A stretch of 48,401 nt of DNA, taken from the IMG/VR virus record IMGVR_UViG_3300035698_022908, positions 1 through 48,401 of that record; one strand, given 5' to 3'. Shown one piece after another: positions 38,827 to 46,267 of this stretch (positions are counted from its first letter, which is position 1; each line of letters opens with the position of its first letter). This DNA is from a virus. Below the pieces are notes generated by a model. That model was not told the DNA's origin. It did no database searches and saw only the letters and a list, made by a program, of their open reading frames with translations. Position numbers and translations under genes: made by a program.

Positions 38827-39349
38827 CTTTACTTAGTTTATGAAGTTCAAAAGCAAATTTTGATATTTTTGCTTCTACTCCTAAATTAACATCTAAACTT
38901 TCAGGAGCTTTAACTCCTTCTATTTCTGTTATTTTAGTTAAAACTGATAATGCTGTATTTAAAAAACTATTTCTTGCTTGTCCTGATGCGTTCATATATT
39001 CTGATATTGCTCTTTGATACAAGAATTTTAATTTATCTAAAATCTCTGCCCTCTTTTCTGAAAAATCAACATCTATTGAAAGATCCTCTTGTCTTATATA
39101 TTCAATATCATTTTTTACAATTGTTTCAGAAACTTGAACAATAACAGTTTTATTTTTACCTACTTTAATTCCTTTATCAAGAATTAATGGTATTTGATGA
39201 GGTTCATAACCCATTCTCACCAATTCTCTTACTTTTCCTCTACGCAAAGCTATTTTATTAACATCTTCTATGTTTATGTTTTGAGCAATAGCAGTTACAG
39301 TTTGAGGAGAAGGTAATATCTTTTCTGTATCAAGAGGTTCTTTTGCCAT
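38681..39349 (-). CDS. small terminase subunit candidate (TerS)
   Basis: A 222-residue protein immediately upstream of TerL in transcription order, the usual TerS place. RGKVRELVRMGYEPHQIPLI suggests an N-terminal helix-turn-helix that would bind the packaging site. The long middle region from about residue 70 (DVDFSEKRAEILDKLKFLYQ) is helical, fitting oligomerisation. The tail, rich in Ser/Gly/Asn, lies in the TerL overlap. Assignment rests on position and helical pattern, as TerS sequences diverge quickly. It overlaps the ParB-domain gene by 20 nt. Confidence 0.65.
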   Translation of the reverse strand: MAKEPLDTEKILPSPQTVTAIAQNINIEDVNKIALRRGKVRELVRMGYEPHQIPLILDKGIKVGKNKTVIVQVSETIVKNDIEYIRQEDLSIDVDFSEKRAEILDKLKFLYQRAISEYMNASGQARNSFLNTALSVLTKITEIEGVKAPESLDVNLGVEAKISKFAFELHKLSKDEQSSIVTAIREVREKRKLEGNGNIGVSSGESRVSIQASNNEGVSRKS

Positions 39350-39965
39350 GTTTCAAATATTCTAAACAAATTACAATTAATGCATCAGCCATATTTTCTT
39401 TGCCAGTAATATCAACTGCCTTTTTAACAGTTTTATATTGTTCTTTATTTAAAAGAACTTCAAATCTATTTTCTTGAATTTCATGTTCTTCTGTATCGAT
39501 TGATTCTTCTTCAAGTTGGTCAAAATCAATTTCTGAAAGATTCTTTAATCCTTCTAATTCATCTTGGGTATAACCCAATTTTTCTTCTATTTCTTCTAAA
39601 GAATATGTTTTATTTAATTCGTAAATAACATTTGCCAATCTTAAATTATCAAATGCTCCTCTAAGTTTATTAAAATTAATTGTAGAAATCATTGCTTCTG
39701 AAACATTTTTATCTAAAACAATAATAGGCACTTTTTTATAACCAAGACTTTTAATAGCTCTCCACCTATGTTCTCCATCAATAACAACATATTGACCTTC
39801 TTTATCTGGACTTTTCCTGCAAACAATTGCCCCAATCAATCCCTCTCTCAATATATTTTTCTTTGTCTGTTCAAATGTCTTTTTATCCATTACATTAGGA
39901 TTATATTTATTGGGAATTATTTTTTCTATGTCAACAGTTATTATTTTATGTACGACCTTTTTCAT
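39330..39965 (-). CDS. ParB-domain protein, second paralogue
   Basis: A 211-residue protein with a ParB/sulfiredoxin-type domain: ITVDIEKIIPNKYNPNVMDK, a VVIDGEHRWRAIKSLGYKKV block (the GEHR nuclease/NTPase-type motif), STINFNKLRGAF, and a C-terminal half with LEEIEEKLGYTQDELEGLKN. It closely matches the adjacent 39946-40584 gene across nearly its whole length, so the two are tandem duplicates. Such proteins act in DNA binding or segregation, and ParB domains are also found near DNA-modification systems. The start overlaps the first copy by 20 nt. Confidence 0.85.
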   Translation of the reverse strand: MKKVVHKIITVDIEKIIPNKYNPNVMDKKTFEQTKKNILREGLIGAIVCRKSPDKEGQYVVIDGEHRWRAIKSLGYKKVPIIVLDKNVSEAMISTINFNKLRGAFDNLRLANVIYELNKTYSLEEIEEKLGYTQDELEGLKNLSEIDFDQLEEESIDTEEHEIQENRFEVLLNKEQYKTVKKAVDITGKENMADALIVICLEYLKHGKRTS

Positions 39966-40584
39966 AATTATCCTTTATATATTTTAAACAAATATCATTA
40001 ATTTTTTCTGCATTATCTTTCTTTTTTACCGTATCTAAAGTAGTTTTTAATATTTCATACTGCTTATCTGTCAAAACAACTTCAAATCTATATTCTGCAA
40101 TATCTTCTTTGTCTAATTTTAATGATTCCTTTTCAAATTGGTCAAAATCAAATTTTAAAAGGTTTCCCAATCCCTGTAATTCATCTTGAGTATAGCCTAA
40201 TTCTTTCTCTAATTCCTCTATTGTATAAGTCTTATTAAGTTCATGTACCACTTCTGCTAATTTTAATGTGTCAAATTCTCCTCTTAATTTATTGAAGTTA
40301 ATAGTAGAAATCATTGCTTCTGGAAGGCTTTTATCTAAAATAATGATAGGCAATTCTTTATATTCAAGTTGTGTAGCGGCTTTCCATCTATGCTCTCCGT
40401 CAATAATAATATAATCCTCTTTTTCCTTTCTAACTATTATTGCTCCCACCAATCCTTCTTTTTCAATATTATTTTTTGTTTCCTCAAATAACTTTTCATC
40501 CATAATATTAGGATTATAAGGATTAGGCTTTATTTTACTAATATCAACTATTGCTATTTGATGATTATATTTAAGTTCAGTCAT
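39946..40584 (-). CDS. ParB-domain protein, first paralogue
   Basis: About 212 residues from the ATG at 40584 (MTELKYNHQIAIVDISKIKP), chosen because GAGGAA lies 6 nt upstream and its first bases overlap the DpdA-like gene's stop. YNPNIMDEKLFEETKNNIEK, YIIIDGEHRWKAATQLEYKE, AMISTINFNKLRGEF and a C-terminal helical half ending in LKYIKDNYEKGRT match the neighbour. It sits directly behind the DpdA-like gene, so a link with the deazaguanine modification is plausible. An independent regulatory role remains possible. Confidence 0.85.
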   Translation of the reverse strand: MTELKYNHQIAIVDISKIKPNPYNPNIMDEKLFEETKNNIEKEGLVGAIIVRKEKEDYIIIDGEHRWKAATQLEYKELPIIILDKSLPEAMISTINFNKLRGEFDTLKLAEVVHELNKTYTIEELEKELGYTQDELQGLGNLLKFDFDQFEKESLKLDKEDIAEYRFEVVLTDKQYEILKTTLDTVKKKDNAEKINDICLKYIKDNYEKGRT

Positions 40585-41395
40585 ATTTAATTCCTCTTTT
40601 TTCCCACAATCTAGTAACAAAATCTTCTAATTTAAGAAACGCTTTAATGTTTTGATTACATCTTTCTTTATATTTTTTTTTATTTAAACTATTTATATCT
40701 AAATATTGTAAAGGATTATCAAATTTTAACAACCCCTTTCCTTTTAAATCTTTTTTTGTTCTTGCTTCAGCCGCTAATAATTTTCCTTGTTTAAATCTAT
40801 AAACCGTAGCATACTTTGCCCCAGCAAGCCAAGACGTTGAATCTACACTATAAAAAGGATACTTCATGAGTAAACTTGAACTTGTAATAGCAAACCCATG
40901 AACCTTAACACGATTTTTATATTTTTTAATTATACTAAAACAATTATTAAGCCATTTATCAAGATAATCTTTTCTTGTTCTTAATTGAGCCACTCCACCC
41001 AAGGCAATGATTTTAAAATTTTGACAATAATATTCTAAATATTTTTCCTTTCCACCATAATGAAAAGTTGGAATTATGTCTAAACCAGCCTTTTTCATTT
41101 TTAAACAATTATTCTTAGTTGATTCAGCATCACCTATTACATCAAGTCCACATTTTAATTTAATGAATTTATAAGTTTTATAATCCTTAATCATTTCATC
41201 CAAATCAATTTTAACATTTCCCGTAAAAACAGAAAAAGCCCCGCTATCTAGAAAAAGATTATATTTATTAAATACTTTCTTAAATTCCTGTTTCTTTATT
41301 TTTTTATAAAAAGGATATGAAATTAAGATATTTTTTACTCCTTGTTTATAAAGACTTTTAAAATAACAATCAGCACCAGCAAAATACAATTTCAT
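40577..41395 (-). CDS. dpdA: TGT/DpdA-like 7-deazaguanine DNA transglycosylase
   Basis: A 272-residue protein of the tRNA-guanine transglycosylase-like superfamily as seen in phage DpdA. LDSGAFSVF carries the putative catalytic Asp50, and IPTFHYGGKEKYLEYY, KIIALGGVAQL and VHGFAITSSSLLMKYPFYSV then DSTSWL (Asp185) follow in order. DpdA swaps guanine in DNA for a deazaguanine made by QueD/QueE-type enzymes. QueD, QueE and FolE are all encoded within 3 kb upstream, strong support. The substrate base is inferred. It overlaps the methyltransferase by 4 nt. Confidence 0.82.
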   Translation of the reverse strand: MKLYFAGADCYFKSLYKQGVKNILISYPFYKKIKKQEFKKVFNKYNLFLDSGAFSVFTGNVKIDLDEMIKDYKTYKFIKLKCGLDVIGDAESTKNNCLKMKKAGLDIIPTFHYGGKEKYLEYYCQNFKIIALGGVAQLRTRKDYLDKWLNNCFSIIKKYKNRVKVHGFAITSSSLLMKYPFYSVDSTSWLAGAKYATVYRFKQGKLLAAEARTKKDLKGKGLLKFDNPLQYLDINSLNKKKYKERCNQNIKAFLKLEDFVTRLWEKRGIKYD

Positions 41396-42192
41396 TTTCT
41401 AAGTATGTAAAGAATTTCTTTAGCAATTTCAGGAAAAGGAATCGCTAGAATTGGCAAACTAAATTCAGCAGGAGCATAGTTGAGTATTCTTAATAATTTT
41501 GGATAATCTTTTATCTTTTCCCGTATATCTTTTTTACTAGCAATAAGACCAGTTTTTTTAAGAATACTAAAATTAAGTTTTGAAAATACTTCTTCAAGCT
41601 CTTTAGTTTTCCATTCATAAATATGAGCACGATATTGAGTATCATACCCATCTTTATCTGGAGGCGTATTAGGACAAGATAAAAATAAAATTCCTTTTGA
41701 TTTTAATATTCTATAAGCTTCATAAAGCGATTTTTCTCCATCCTTTTTTTGCATATGTTCAATTGATGAAGTATAAACAATTAAATCAAAAGAATTATCT
41801 TTAAAAGGCATACTCGAAACATTTCCAATTACAAATTTAACCTTAAAAGGATAATGCTTATTAGGATCTATTGCTTTATTATTACAAATATTTATTTTAT
41901 CTCCCTTGATATTTTTAGGTTCAATATCAATACCTACATATTCATCAATTTTTTTTGCATTATAACGCATAAGAGGTAATAAAAGATTTCTACCACAACA
42001 CATATCCAAAACCCTAAATCCCTTTTTCATCATTCGAGTAACAGCTAAATGTTGGATATAATTCATAATATCAAGTCCAGTAAAAAATCCATCACGAAGC
42101 TGAGCATAAAAATTTCTCATTTGATAAGTAGTACAAAGAAGGTTTTTTCTATCCATACCTTCTTCAACTCGATAAACAATTTTTTTTGTCAT
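41392..42192 (-). CDS. class I SAM-dependent methyltransferase
   Basis: A 266-residue enzyme: VLDMCCGRNLLLPLM is motif I (about 60-74), DEYVGIDIEPKNIKGDKINI the acidic region, and SFDLIVYTSSIEHMQKKDGE plus LKSKGILFLSCPN motifs IV/V. It lies in the middle of the folE - dpdA block with 4-nt overlaps on both sides. This suggests it acts on the modification (for example methylating a deazaguanine side group) or on a glycan precursor, like its upstream neighbour Ugd. The target is unknown. Confidence 0.85.
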   Translation of the reverse strand: MTKKIVYRVEEGMDRKNLLCTTYQMRNFYAQLRDGFFTGLDIMNYIQHLAVTRMMKKGFRVLDMCCGRNLLLPLMRYNAKKIDEYVGIDIEPKNIKGDKINICNNKAIDPNKHYPFKVKFVIGNVSSMPFKDNSFDLIVYTSSIEHMQKKDGEKSLYEAYRILKSKGILFLSCPNTPPDKDGYDTQYRAHIYEWKTKELEEVFSKLNFSILKKTGLIASKKDIREKIKDYPKLLRILNYAPAEFSLPILAIPFPEIAKEILYILRK

Positions 42193-42734
42193 GTAATAAA
42201 TTTTAAAAATTCTTCTTTTGTTCTTGCCTGTTTTCTAAATTTTCCCAACATAACACTTGTAATCATTTCACTATTCTGCTTTTCAACTCCACGACCCCTC
42301 ATGCAAAGATGAATTCCTTTAACAACAACACCAACACCTGCAGGTTTTAAATATTTCATAATAGCATCTGCTATTTGCTGGGTCATTCTTTCTTGAATTT
42401 GTAACCTTCTAGAATAAATTTCTACCAATCTTGCAAACTTAGAAACACCCATAACTTTATCTTTAGGTAAATAACCAATATGAACCTGTCCATAAAAGGT
42501 TTCCATATGATGTTCACATTTGGAATAAAAATCAATAGCTTTTACTATAATAAGTTGGTCTATCTTTTTAGCAGGAAATGTTTTTATTACACCTTTAGGG
42601 TTTTTATTATATCCACCACAAGTAAATTTTAATGCTTTAGCTATTCTTTTTGGGGTTTCTTTTAATCCAGGTCTATTAGGATTTTCACCTAATTCTATTA
42701 AAACATTTTTAAATAATTTTTCTAATTTATCCAT
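42189..42734 (-). CDS. folE: GTP cyclohydrolase I
   Basis: A 181-residue protein in the typical range for FolE: GLKETPKRIAKALKF, DFYSKCEHHMETFYGQVHIG with zinc ligands Cys73 and His76, GVSKFARLVEIYSRRLQIQE (the substrate loop), and KGIHLCMRGRGV with the third ligand Cys144. It opens the purine ring of GTP to dihydroneopterin triphosphate, the first step of both folate and 7-deazaguanine pathways. Its company (queD, queE, dpdA) argues for deazaguanine. It overlaps the Ugd-like gene by 8 nt. Confidence 0.93.
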   Translation of the reverse strand: MDKLEKLFKNVLIELGENPNRPGLKETPKRIAKALKFTCGGYNKNPKGVIKTFPAKKIDQLIIVKAIDFYSKCEHHMETFYGQVHIGYLPKDKVMGVSKFARLVEIYSRRLQIQERMTQQIADAIMKYLKPAGVGVVVKGIHLCMRGRGVEKQNSEMITSVMLGKFRKQARTKEEFLKFIT

Positions 42735-43593
42735 TATGTTTTTCTACTTCTTTTTCAGTTAATCCTTGTTTTTTTAATATTCTTCTATTTGCTTTTCTTG
42801 TAGCTTCAATTATTTCAGTATCTACTTTGTTTTCCTTGCACCATTCTATTAAACTATTAATATCTTTAGGAAAACAACCACCGCCATAACCTCTTTTACC
42901 TTTATGAAATACTTCCCAATACATTCTACCCATTGGAGAACCAACCCACTTTGAGGCTTGAGCTGCTTTTTTAATTATTTCAAAATCTAATTCTCTTCCA
43001 AACTTTGAAGTAACATCATAAAAGAAATTAGCAAACATAACCATTAAAGCACCATGAAAATTATTAATATATTTACAAATTTCCGCTTCAGTTGCTTTCA
43101 TCATTACATCATAAGGACTTACAGGTAATAAATTTAATACTTCTTGAGCATAAGAATAACTTTCATGTGTATAACCAATTAATTGCCTATCTGGATTAGT
43201 AAAGTCTTCATAAGCTGTTTTAGCACTTAAAAATTCAGGATTAAATATAAATTTCAAATCTTTTCTTTTTTCTTGTAATTTTTCTGTTGTTCCTGGTAAA
43301 ACTGTAGATTTAATAATTACTATTGGATGCGAAGCATATTCGTTCCCTTTTATATTTTCTACTACTTCTTCTAAAATAGATAAATCATATTTATTTGTTT
43401 CCCAATCAAAAGGAGTAGGAACAGCAATAAAAATATAGTCAGCTTTTTGATTAATTTTTTTCCAATTATGAGTTTGGCTATCCTTAGATAGTCCCATTAC
43501 TTCATATTTAGGACTTATTCTATTAACAGCAAACCATTTATAAAGTTGTTTGCCTACCATTCCATTATGACCAATTATTGCTATTTTTTTCAT
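42727..43593 (-). CDS. UDP-glucose/GDP-mannose dehydrogenase-like, short form
   Basis: A 288-residue NAD-dependent dehydrogenase: IAIIGHNGMVGKQLYKW (N-terminal Rossmann), YIFIAVPTPFDWETNKYDLS, STVLPGTTEKL, FIFNPEFLSAKTAYEDF and the catalytic GYGGGCFPKDINSLIEWC with nucleophile Cys240. It should oxidise a nucleotide-sugar to its uronate. It is shorter than usual because the C-terminal UDP-binding domain is missing after Cys240 (full-length enzymes exceed 400 residues). It lies inside the deazaguanine cluster, so a role in feeding the phage glycan island or a DNA hypermodification is possible. Confidence 0.85.
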   Translation of the reverse strand: MKKIAIIGHNGMVGKQLYKWFAVNRISPKYEVMGLSKDSQTHNWKKINQKADYIFIAVPTPFDWETNKYDLSILEEVVENIKGNEYASHPIVIIKSTVLPGTTEKLQEKRKDLKFIFNPEFLSAKTAYEDFTNPDRQLIGYTHESYSYAQEVLNLLPVSPYDVMMKATEAEICKYINNFHGALMVMFANFFYDVTSKFGRELDFEIIKKAAQASKWVGSPMGRMYWEVFHKGKRGYGGGCFPKDINSLIEWCKENKVDTEIIEATRKANRRILKKQGLTEKEVEKHNG

Positions 43594-44234
43594 ACTCCTC
43601 TCCTTTTAGGATTCCAAATAACTTTATGAATTTGTAAACCTAGTCTTACACCTAAGTTATCTCTTAAAAGCCATTTTACTAATTCTTGTTTACTCATATC
43701 CCCCCAACAAGGAGAGAAAATTATATTTGCATCAGTTAATTTTTTTATTGCCTTAGATGCTTCTTTTGCTCTTTCATAATCTGTTTTATTTTTAATTACC
43801 ATTACAATATCGTCATTTCTACTTAAATACTCCATATTTCCCCATAGAAATCTTCCCCACATTCCCGATGAAGGTAATTTATAATCAACAACATAACGAA
43901 CTCTGTCACTAGCAATCCAAATTGGTAAACTACCATTTGTATTAATCTCAAACTTAAAATAAGGCATTTCTGCAATTAATCTTTCAAGCTCCATTCTTTG
44001 TAAAAGTGGTTCTCCCCCTGTAACACAAACATATTTAACTCCATACTTTGTAATTTCTTTAATAACATCATCAATCTTCATTTTCTTAAAATCTTTACCT
44101 TCTACAGCATAAAGAGTATCGCACCATTTACATCTCATGTTACAACCAAAAAGTCTTAGAAAAACACACGGATAACCTGTTTTTTGTCCTTCTCCTTGTA
44201 TTGAATAGAAGATATTATTAACTTTTAATTTCAT
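43590..44234 (-). CDS. queE: 7-carboxy-7-deazaguanine synthase
   Basis: About 214 residues from the ATG at 44234 (MKLKVNNIFYSIQGEGQKTG), which overlaps queD by 17 nt; a start 48 nt upstream would be weaker. It is a radical SAM enzyme: GCNMRCKWCDT holds the Cys-x3-Cys-x2-Cys cluster motif, and VCVTGGEPLLQR the GGE motif, followed by FEINTNGSLP. It converts CPH4 from QueD to 7-carboxy-7-deazaguanine. Shorter than some QueE proteins but with all core motifs. No QueC is visible in the window to make preQ0. Confidence 0.92.
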   Translation of the reverse strand: MKLKVNNIFYSIQGEGQKTGYPCVFLRLFGCNMRCKWCDTLYAVEGKDFKKMKIDDVIKEITKYGVKYVCVTGGEPLLQRMELERLIAEMPYFKFEINTNGSLPIWIASDRVRYVVDYKLPSSGMWGRFLWGNMEYLSRNDDIVMVIKNKTDYERAKEASKAIKKLTDANIIFSPCWGDMSKQELVKWLLRDNLGVRLGLQIHKVIWNPKRRGV

Positions 44235-44718
44235 TATAAATAGCTGAACTTGTTGATGTTTCGAAAACAGCAACACTAACAAGTTTAATCTTTCCCTTTC
44301 TTATTTTAAACATTGGTAAAAGGTTTTTATAAATGTCTTTTGCTAAATTTTCAGCAGTAGGATTATCATTCATCCATACAATCCAAGATTTAGGGAGTAC
44401 TTTATCTAATCTATTGTTTAATTTATCTCTATTTTTTAAAATTAATTTATGGTCATATTTTTCTGTAATATGTCTTTTAATTAATCTTTTAAAATCTTTA
44501 AAATCTATTACTGCTCCCCATTCATTTAATTTTGTTGAAGCAATAGTTACTATAATCTTATAGAAGTGTCCATGAATTCTCTTACATTCACCATGATAAT
44601 CAGATAATCTATGAGCAGCATCAAATCCAACTGCTATTTGAAGTTTATATTTTGAAATTGGTATATATTTATCTTGTTTGAATTGACTAAGACCAAATTT
44701 TTTCTTAATTAAAACCAT
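44218..44718 (-). CDS. queD: 6-carboxy-tetrahydropterin synthase (QueD/PTPS family)
   Basis: A 166-residue PTPS-fold enzyme: QIAVGFDAAHRLSDYHG, with zinc ligand His36, then CKRIHGHFYKI (catalytic Cys45, ligands His49 and His51), VIDFKDFKRLI, KYDHKLILKN and NPTAENLA. Together these are the family markers. It makes 6-carboxy-5,6,7,8-tetrahydropterin (CPH4) from dihydroneopterin triphosphate and feeds QueE, whose gene overlaps its 3' end. The start overlaps the PDDEXK gene by 14 nt. Confidence 0.92.
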   Translation of the reverse strand: MVLIKKKFGLSQFKQDKYIPISKYKLQIAVGFDAAHRLSDYHGECKRIHGHFYKIIVTIASTKLNEWGAVIDFKDFKRLIKRHITEKYDHKLILKNRDKLNNRLDKVLPKSWIVWMNDNPTAENLAKDIYKNLLPMFKIRKGKIKLVSVAVFETSTSSAIYNEIKS

Positions 44719-45037
44719 TTTGCCCCTCCTTTTGTCTAATAAAATCTAAAAATTCACCTAATAGTAATAAGTCAATTACAGCTAGTTTAGTTTTTTTATT
44801 ATGTTGTCTTAAAATAAGAATTGGTTTATCTTTTGAGGTTTTACAATATTTTTCTTTTACTTCTTCGTAGAAGGAAAATACACGGAATTTTTTATAACGC
44901 TTAGCATCAACTTTAAAAGAAGGAAAGTCTTTAATATCTACATCTACATTTTTCTCGCCATAAGAAGTACGGATAACTCGTTTTCCTCCGAGGATTTTAG
45001 CAGTAGTTTTTTCTAAATCTTTCCATGCTTTACTCAT
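44705..45037 (-). CDS. PDDEXK-like endonuclease, resolvase-type
   Basis: A 110-residue protein: SKAWKDLEKTTAKILGGKRV, then SYGEKNVDVDIKDFPSFKVD followed by AKRYKK, giving an Asp and a D-x-K in order as in the PDDEXK core of phage Holliday-junction resolvase-like nucleases. The C-terminal stretch ILRQHNKKTKLAVIDLLLLG completes the fold. It is the first gene of the deazaguanine operon. It could cut unmodified DNA or process recombination; I cannot choose. Confidence 0.75.
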   Translation of the reverse strand: MSKAWKDLEKTTAKILGGKRVIRTSYGEKNVDVDIKDFPSFKVDAKRYKKFRVFSFYEEVKEKYCKTSKDKPILILRQHNKKTKLAVIDLLLLGEFLDFIRQKEGQNGFN

Positions 45038-45051
45038 AACTTTTCCTTTAC

Positions 45052-45135
45052 CTAAATAACTAGTAGAACGACATTGTTTTTACGCCACGTGTTCCGCATG
45101 TGCGTCATTTTCAGAATTATTGGTTCGAACCGCAC
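45052..45135 (-). other. GC-rich leader: 27-codon ORF and/or structured RNA
   Basis: The stretch from the HNH stop to the PDDEXK gene is much richer in G and C than its neighbours. A GTG at 45135 preceded by GGGAG (7-nt gap) opens a 27-codon frame (VRFEPIILKMTHMRNTWRKN, then NVVLLVI). At RNA level, CGCACATGC can pair with upstream GTGCG and GCAT, or ACGCAC can pair with downstream GTGGCGT. GGTTCGAACC forms its own small hairpin. Both readings are possible. No known riboswitch was recognised. Confidence 0.4.
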
Positions 45136-45171
45136 CTTATGGCTCCCACTTATGCAAACTAATTATTTTAG

Positions 45172-45513
45172 TCAGGGAATCTTATTCTTTTGTTTCCAAT
45201 GTAATTTTCTATGACAATTTGCACATAAAACTACACACTTGCTTATTTCCTTTAATATTTTCTCTTTACTTCTCAAATCTGTTAATAACTTAGATACATT
45301 TCCATCTTTACTTTTAGTATCTTTATGGTGAAAAACAAGACAACATCTTTCCTTTTCACCACACAAAAGACATTTTATACCTTTCGTTACTTCCAAAAAC
45401 CAAACCTTTCTTTCCTTTCTTCTCTTTAGATTCCTTTCTCTCCATAAAGCCTTTCTATCTTCATAATATTCTTGCTGATATTTCTTTTGTTTTTCTCTAT
45501 TACTATATGGCAT
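45172..45513 (-). CDS. HNH endonuclease, compact form
   Basis: A 113-residue protein: a basic N-terminal helix (NREKQKKYQQEYYEDRKALW), CLLCGEKERCCLVFHHKDTK (knuckle plus the His-His pair), and CVVLCANCHRKLHWKQKN (second knuckle plus final His). It is a minimal HNH nuclease. The ATG at 45513 lies 6 nt from a TATAAT (45520-45525) within an inverted repeat, suggesting leaderless translation under its own control. It is downstream of tRNA-His. Confidence 0.85.
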   Translation of the reverse strand: MPYSNREKQKKYQQEYYEDRKALWRERNLKRRKERKVWFLEVTKGIKCLLCGEKERCCLVFHHKDTKSKDGNVSKLLTDLRSKEKILKEISKCVVLCANCHRKLHWKQKNKIP

Positions 45514-45541
45514 GGTTTGATTATATGATAAAAATCAAACC
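45514..45541 (-). promoter_or_regulatory. -10 box inside an inverted repeat before HNH gene
   Basis: GGTTTGAT and ATCAAACC (8 bp, 12-nt loop, 45514-45521 with 45534-45541) flank a TATAAT (45520-45525). The -10 lies 6 nt before the ATG. No good -35 is visible at 17 nt. It may be a repressor operator over a core promoter, or an mRNA hairpin. Confidence 0.5.
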
Positions 45542-45576
45542 TTTAAAAGCAGTAGAAACTTTTATATTTTACTTTG

Positions 45577-45649
45577 GGTGTCGAAGCGGAATTGAACCGC
45601 CTTCTCCAAGTTCACAGCTTGGCACTTTAACCATTAAGCTACCGACACC
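45577..45649 (-). tRNA. tRNA-His (GTG)
   Basis: A complete cloverleaf: 8-bp acceptor stem including the extra G-1:C73 pair unique to tRNA-His (GGTGTCGG with TCGACACC), D-stem GCTT/AAGT, anticodon stem CCAAG/CTTGG with loop CTGTGAA (anticodon GTG, 45611-45617 in the complement), variable loop AGAA and T-arm GGCGG/CCGCT with loop TTCAATT. The 3' CCA is not encoded (C then AAAG). It may supply His decoding for the phage or replace a cleaved host tRNA. Confidence 0.9.
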
Positions 45650-45702
45650 ATCTCTGATGTAAGAACTTCTATGGTAAAAGGCTTTAGCTATTAACATATT
45701 TC

Positions 45703-45909
45703 TTAAAAATTAAATCCTACTTTATTAATTGTTCTGCTTTTTAATCCTATTATTGTCTTTTTCTTATTCTCGTAATATCTTTCAAGTCTATCTCTATAAT
45801 ACCAAAAAATATTCGTTCTACAACCTTTATTTAGCTTATACGAACTTTTTAATAAACTTATTAAGTTATTTACTTGTTGGTTTTTTTGTAACCTTTTTAG
45901 ACTTTTCAT
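45703..45909 (-). CDS. 68-residue basic protein
   Basis: A 68-residue basic protein (MKSLKRLQKNQQVNNLISLL and RLERYYENKKKTIIGLKSRT). It overlaps its upstream neighbour by 44 nt. Its start has GTAAGGATG context. It is the last protein gene before tRNA-His. No family. The long overlap makes it less certain. Confidence 0.45.
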   Translation of the reverse strand: MKSLKRLQKNQQVNNLISLLKSSYKLNKGCRTNIFWYYRDRLERYYENKKKTIIGLKSRTINKVGFNF

Positions 45910-46093
45910 CCTTACCAGTAGATTGAACCTTTTTTAATTTTTTTGGTTTAATATCTGCATCTGTAAGAACAAAATAATGGGTTTTTGGACCCACAGTCAA
46001 TAACTTAACCTTTTTTACAGGAATTCCATTTATCTTGAAACTTCCCAAAGCTTGATTTAGCTTTTGAATATCTTCGTATTGATAAAGTCTCAT
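45866..46093 (-). CDS. 75-residue hypothetical protein
   Basis: A 75-residue protein with a beta-rich core (INGIPVKKVKLLTVGPKTHY, FVLTDADIKP) and a long Lys/Ser/Thr tail (STGKDEKSKKVTKKPTSK) that is probably disordered. It is preceded by AAAGGAG. No family. Confidence 0.55.
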   Translation of the reverse strand: MRLYQYEDIQKLNQALGSFKINGIPVKKVKLLTVGPKTHYFVLTDADIKPKKLKKVQSTGKDEKSKKVTKKPTSK

Positions 46094-46109
46094 AATACTC
46101 CTTTTACTT

Positions 46110-46244
46110 CTACTTTAACGGCTTTCCGTTTTTATTAAAGAATCTTTTATGGCGTTCTTCTATGCTCTTTTCTCCTTTATCTAGAAAAATGTAAATAGCA
46201 CAAAGCAAGATAAAAATTCCTGCTGCCAATATTAATTCTAACAT
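46110..46244 (-). CDS. 44-residue membrane protein
   Basis: A 44-residue protein: an N-terminal hydrophobic segment (LELILAAGIFILLCAIYIFL) followed by a charged tail (DKGEKSIEERHKRFF). It looks like a single-spanning membrane peptide with its C-terminus in the cytoplasm. Small early phage proteins of this design may act on the host membrane. No family. Confidence 0.5.
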   Translation of the reverse strand: MLELILAAGIFILLCAIYIFLDKGEKSIEERHKRFFNKNGKPLK

Positions 46245-46267
46245 GATTGAGGAAGAATCCTCAACCT

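Noticed and set aside
45055-45160. tRNA in the GC-rich gap (GGTTCGAACC resembles a T-arm)
   Set aside because: No consistent acceptor, D and anticodon stems on either strand; kept as structured leader or small ORF instead.
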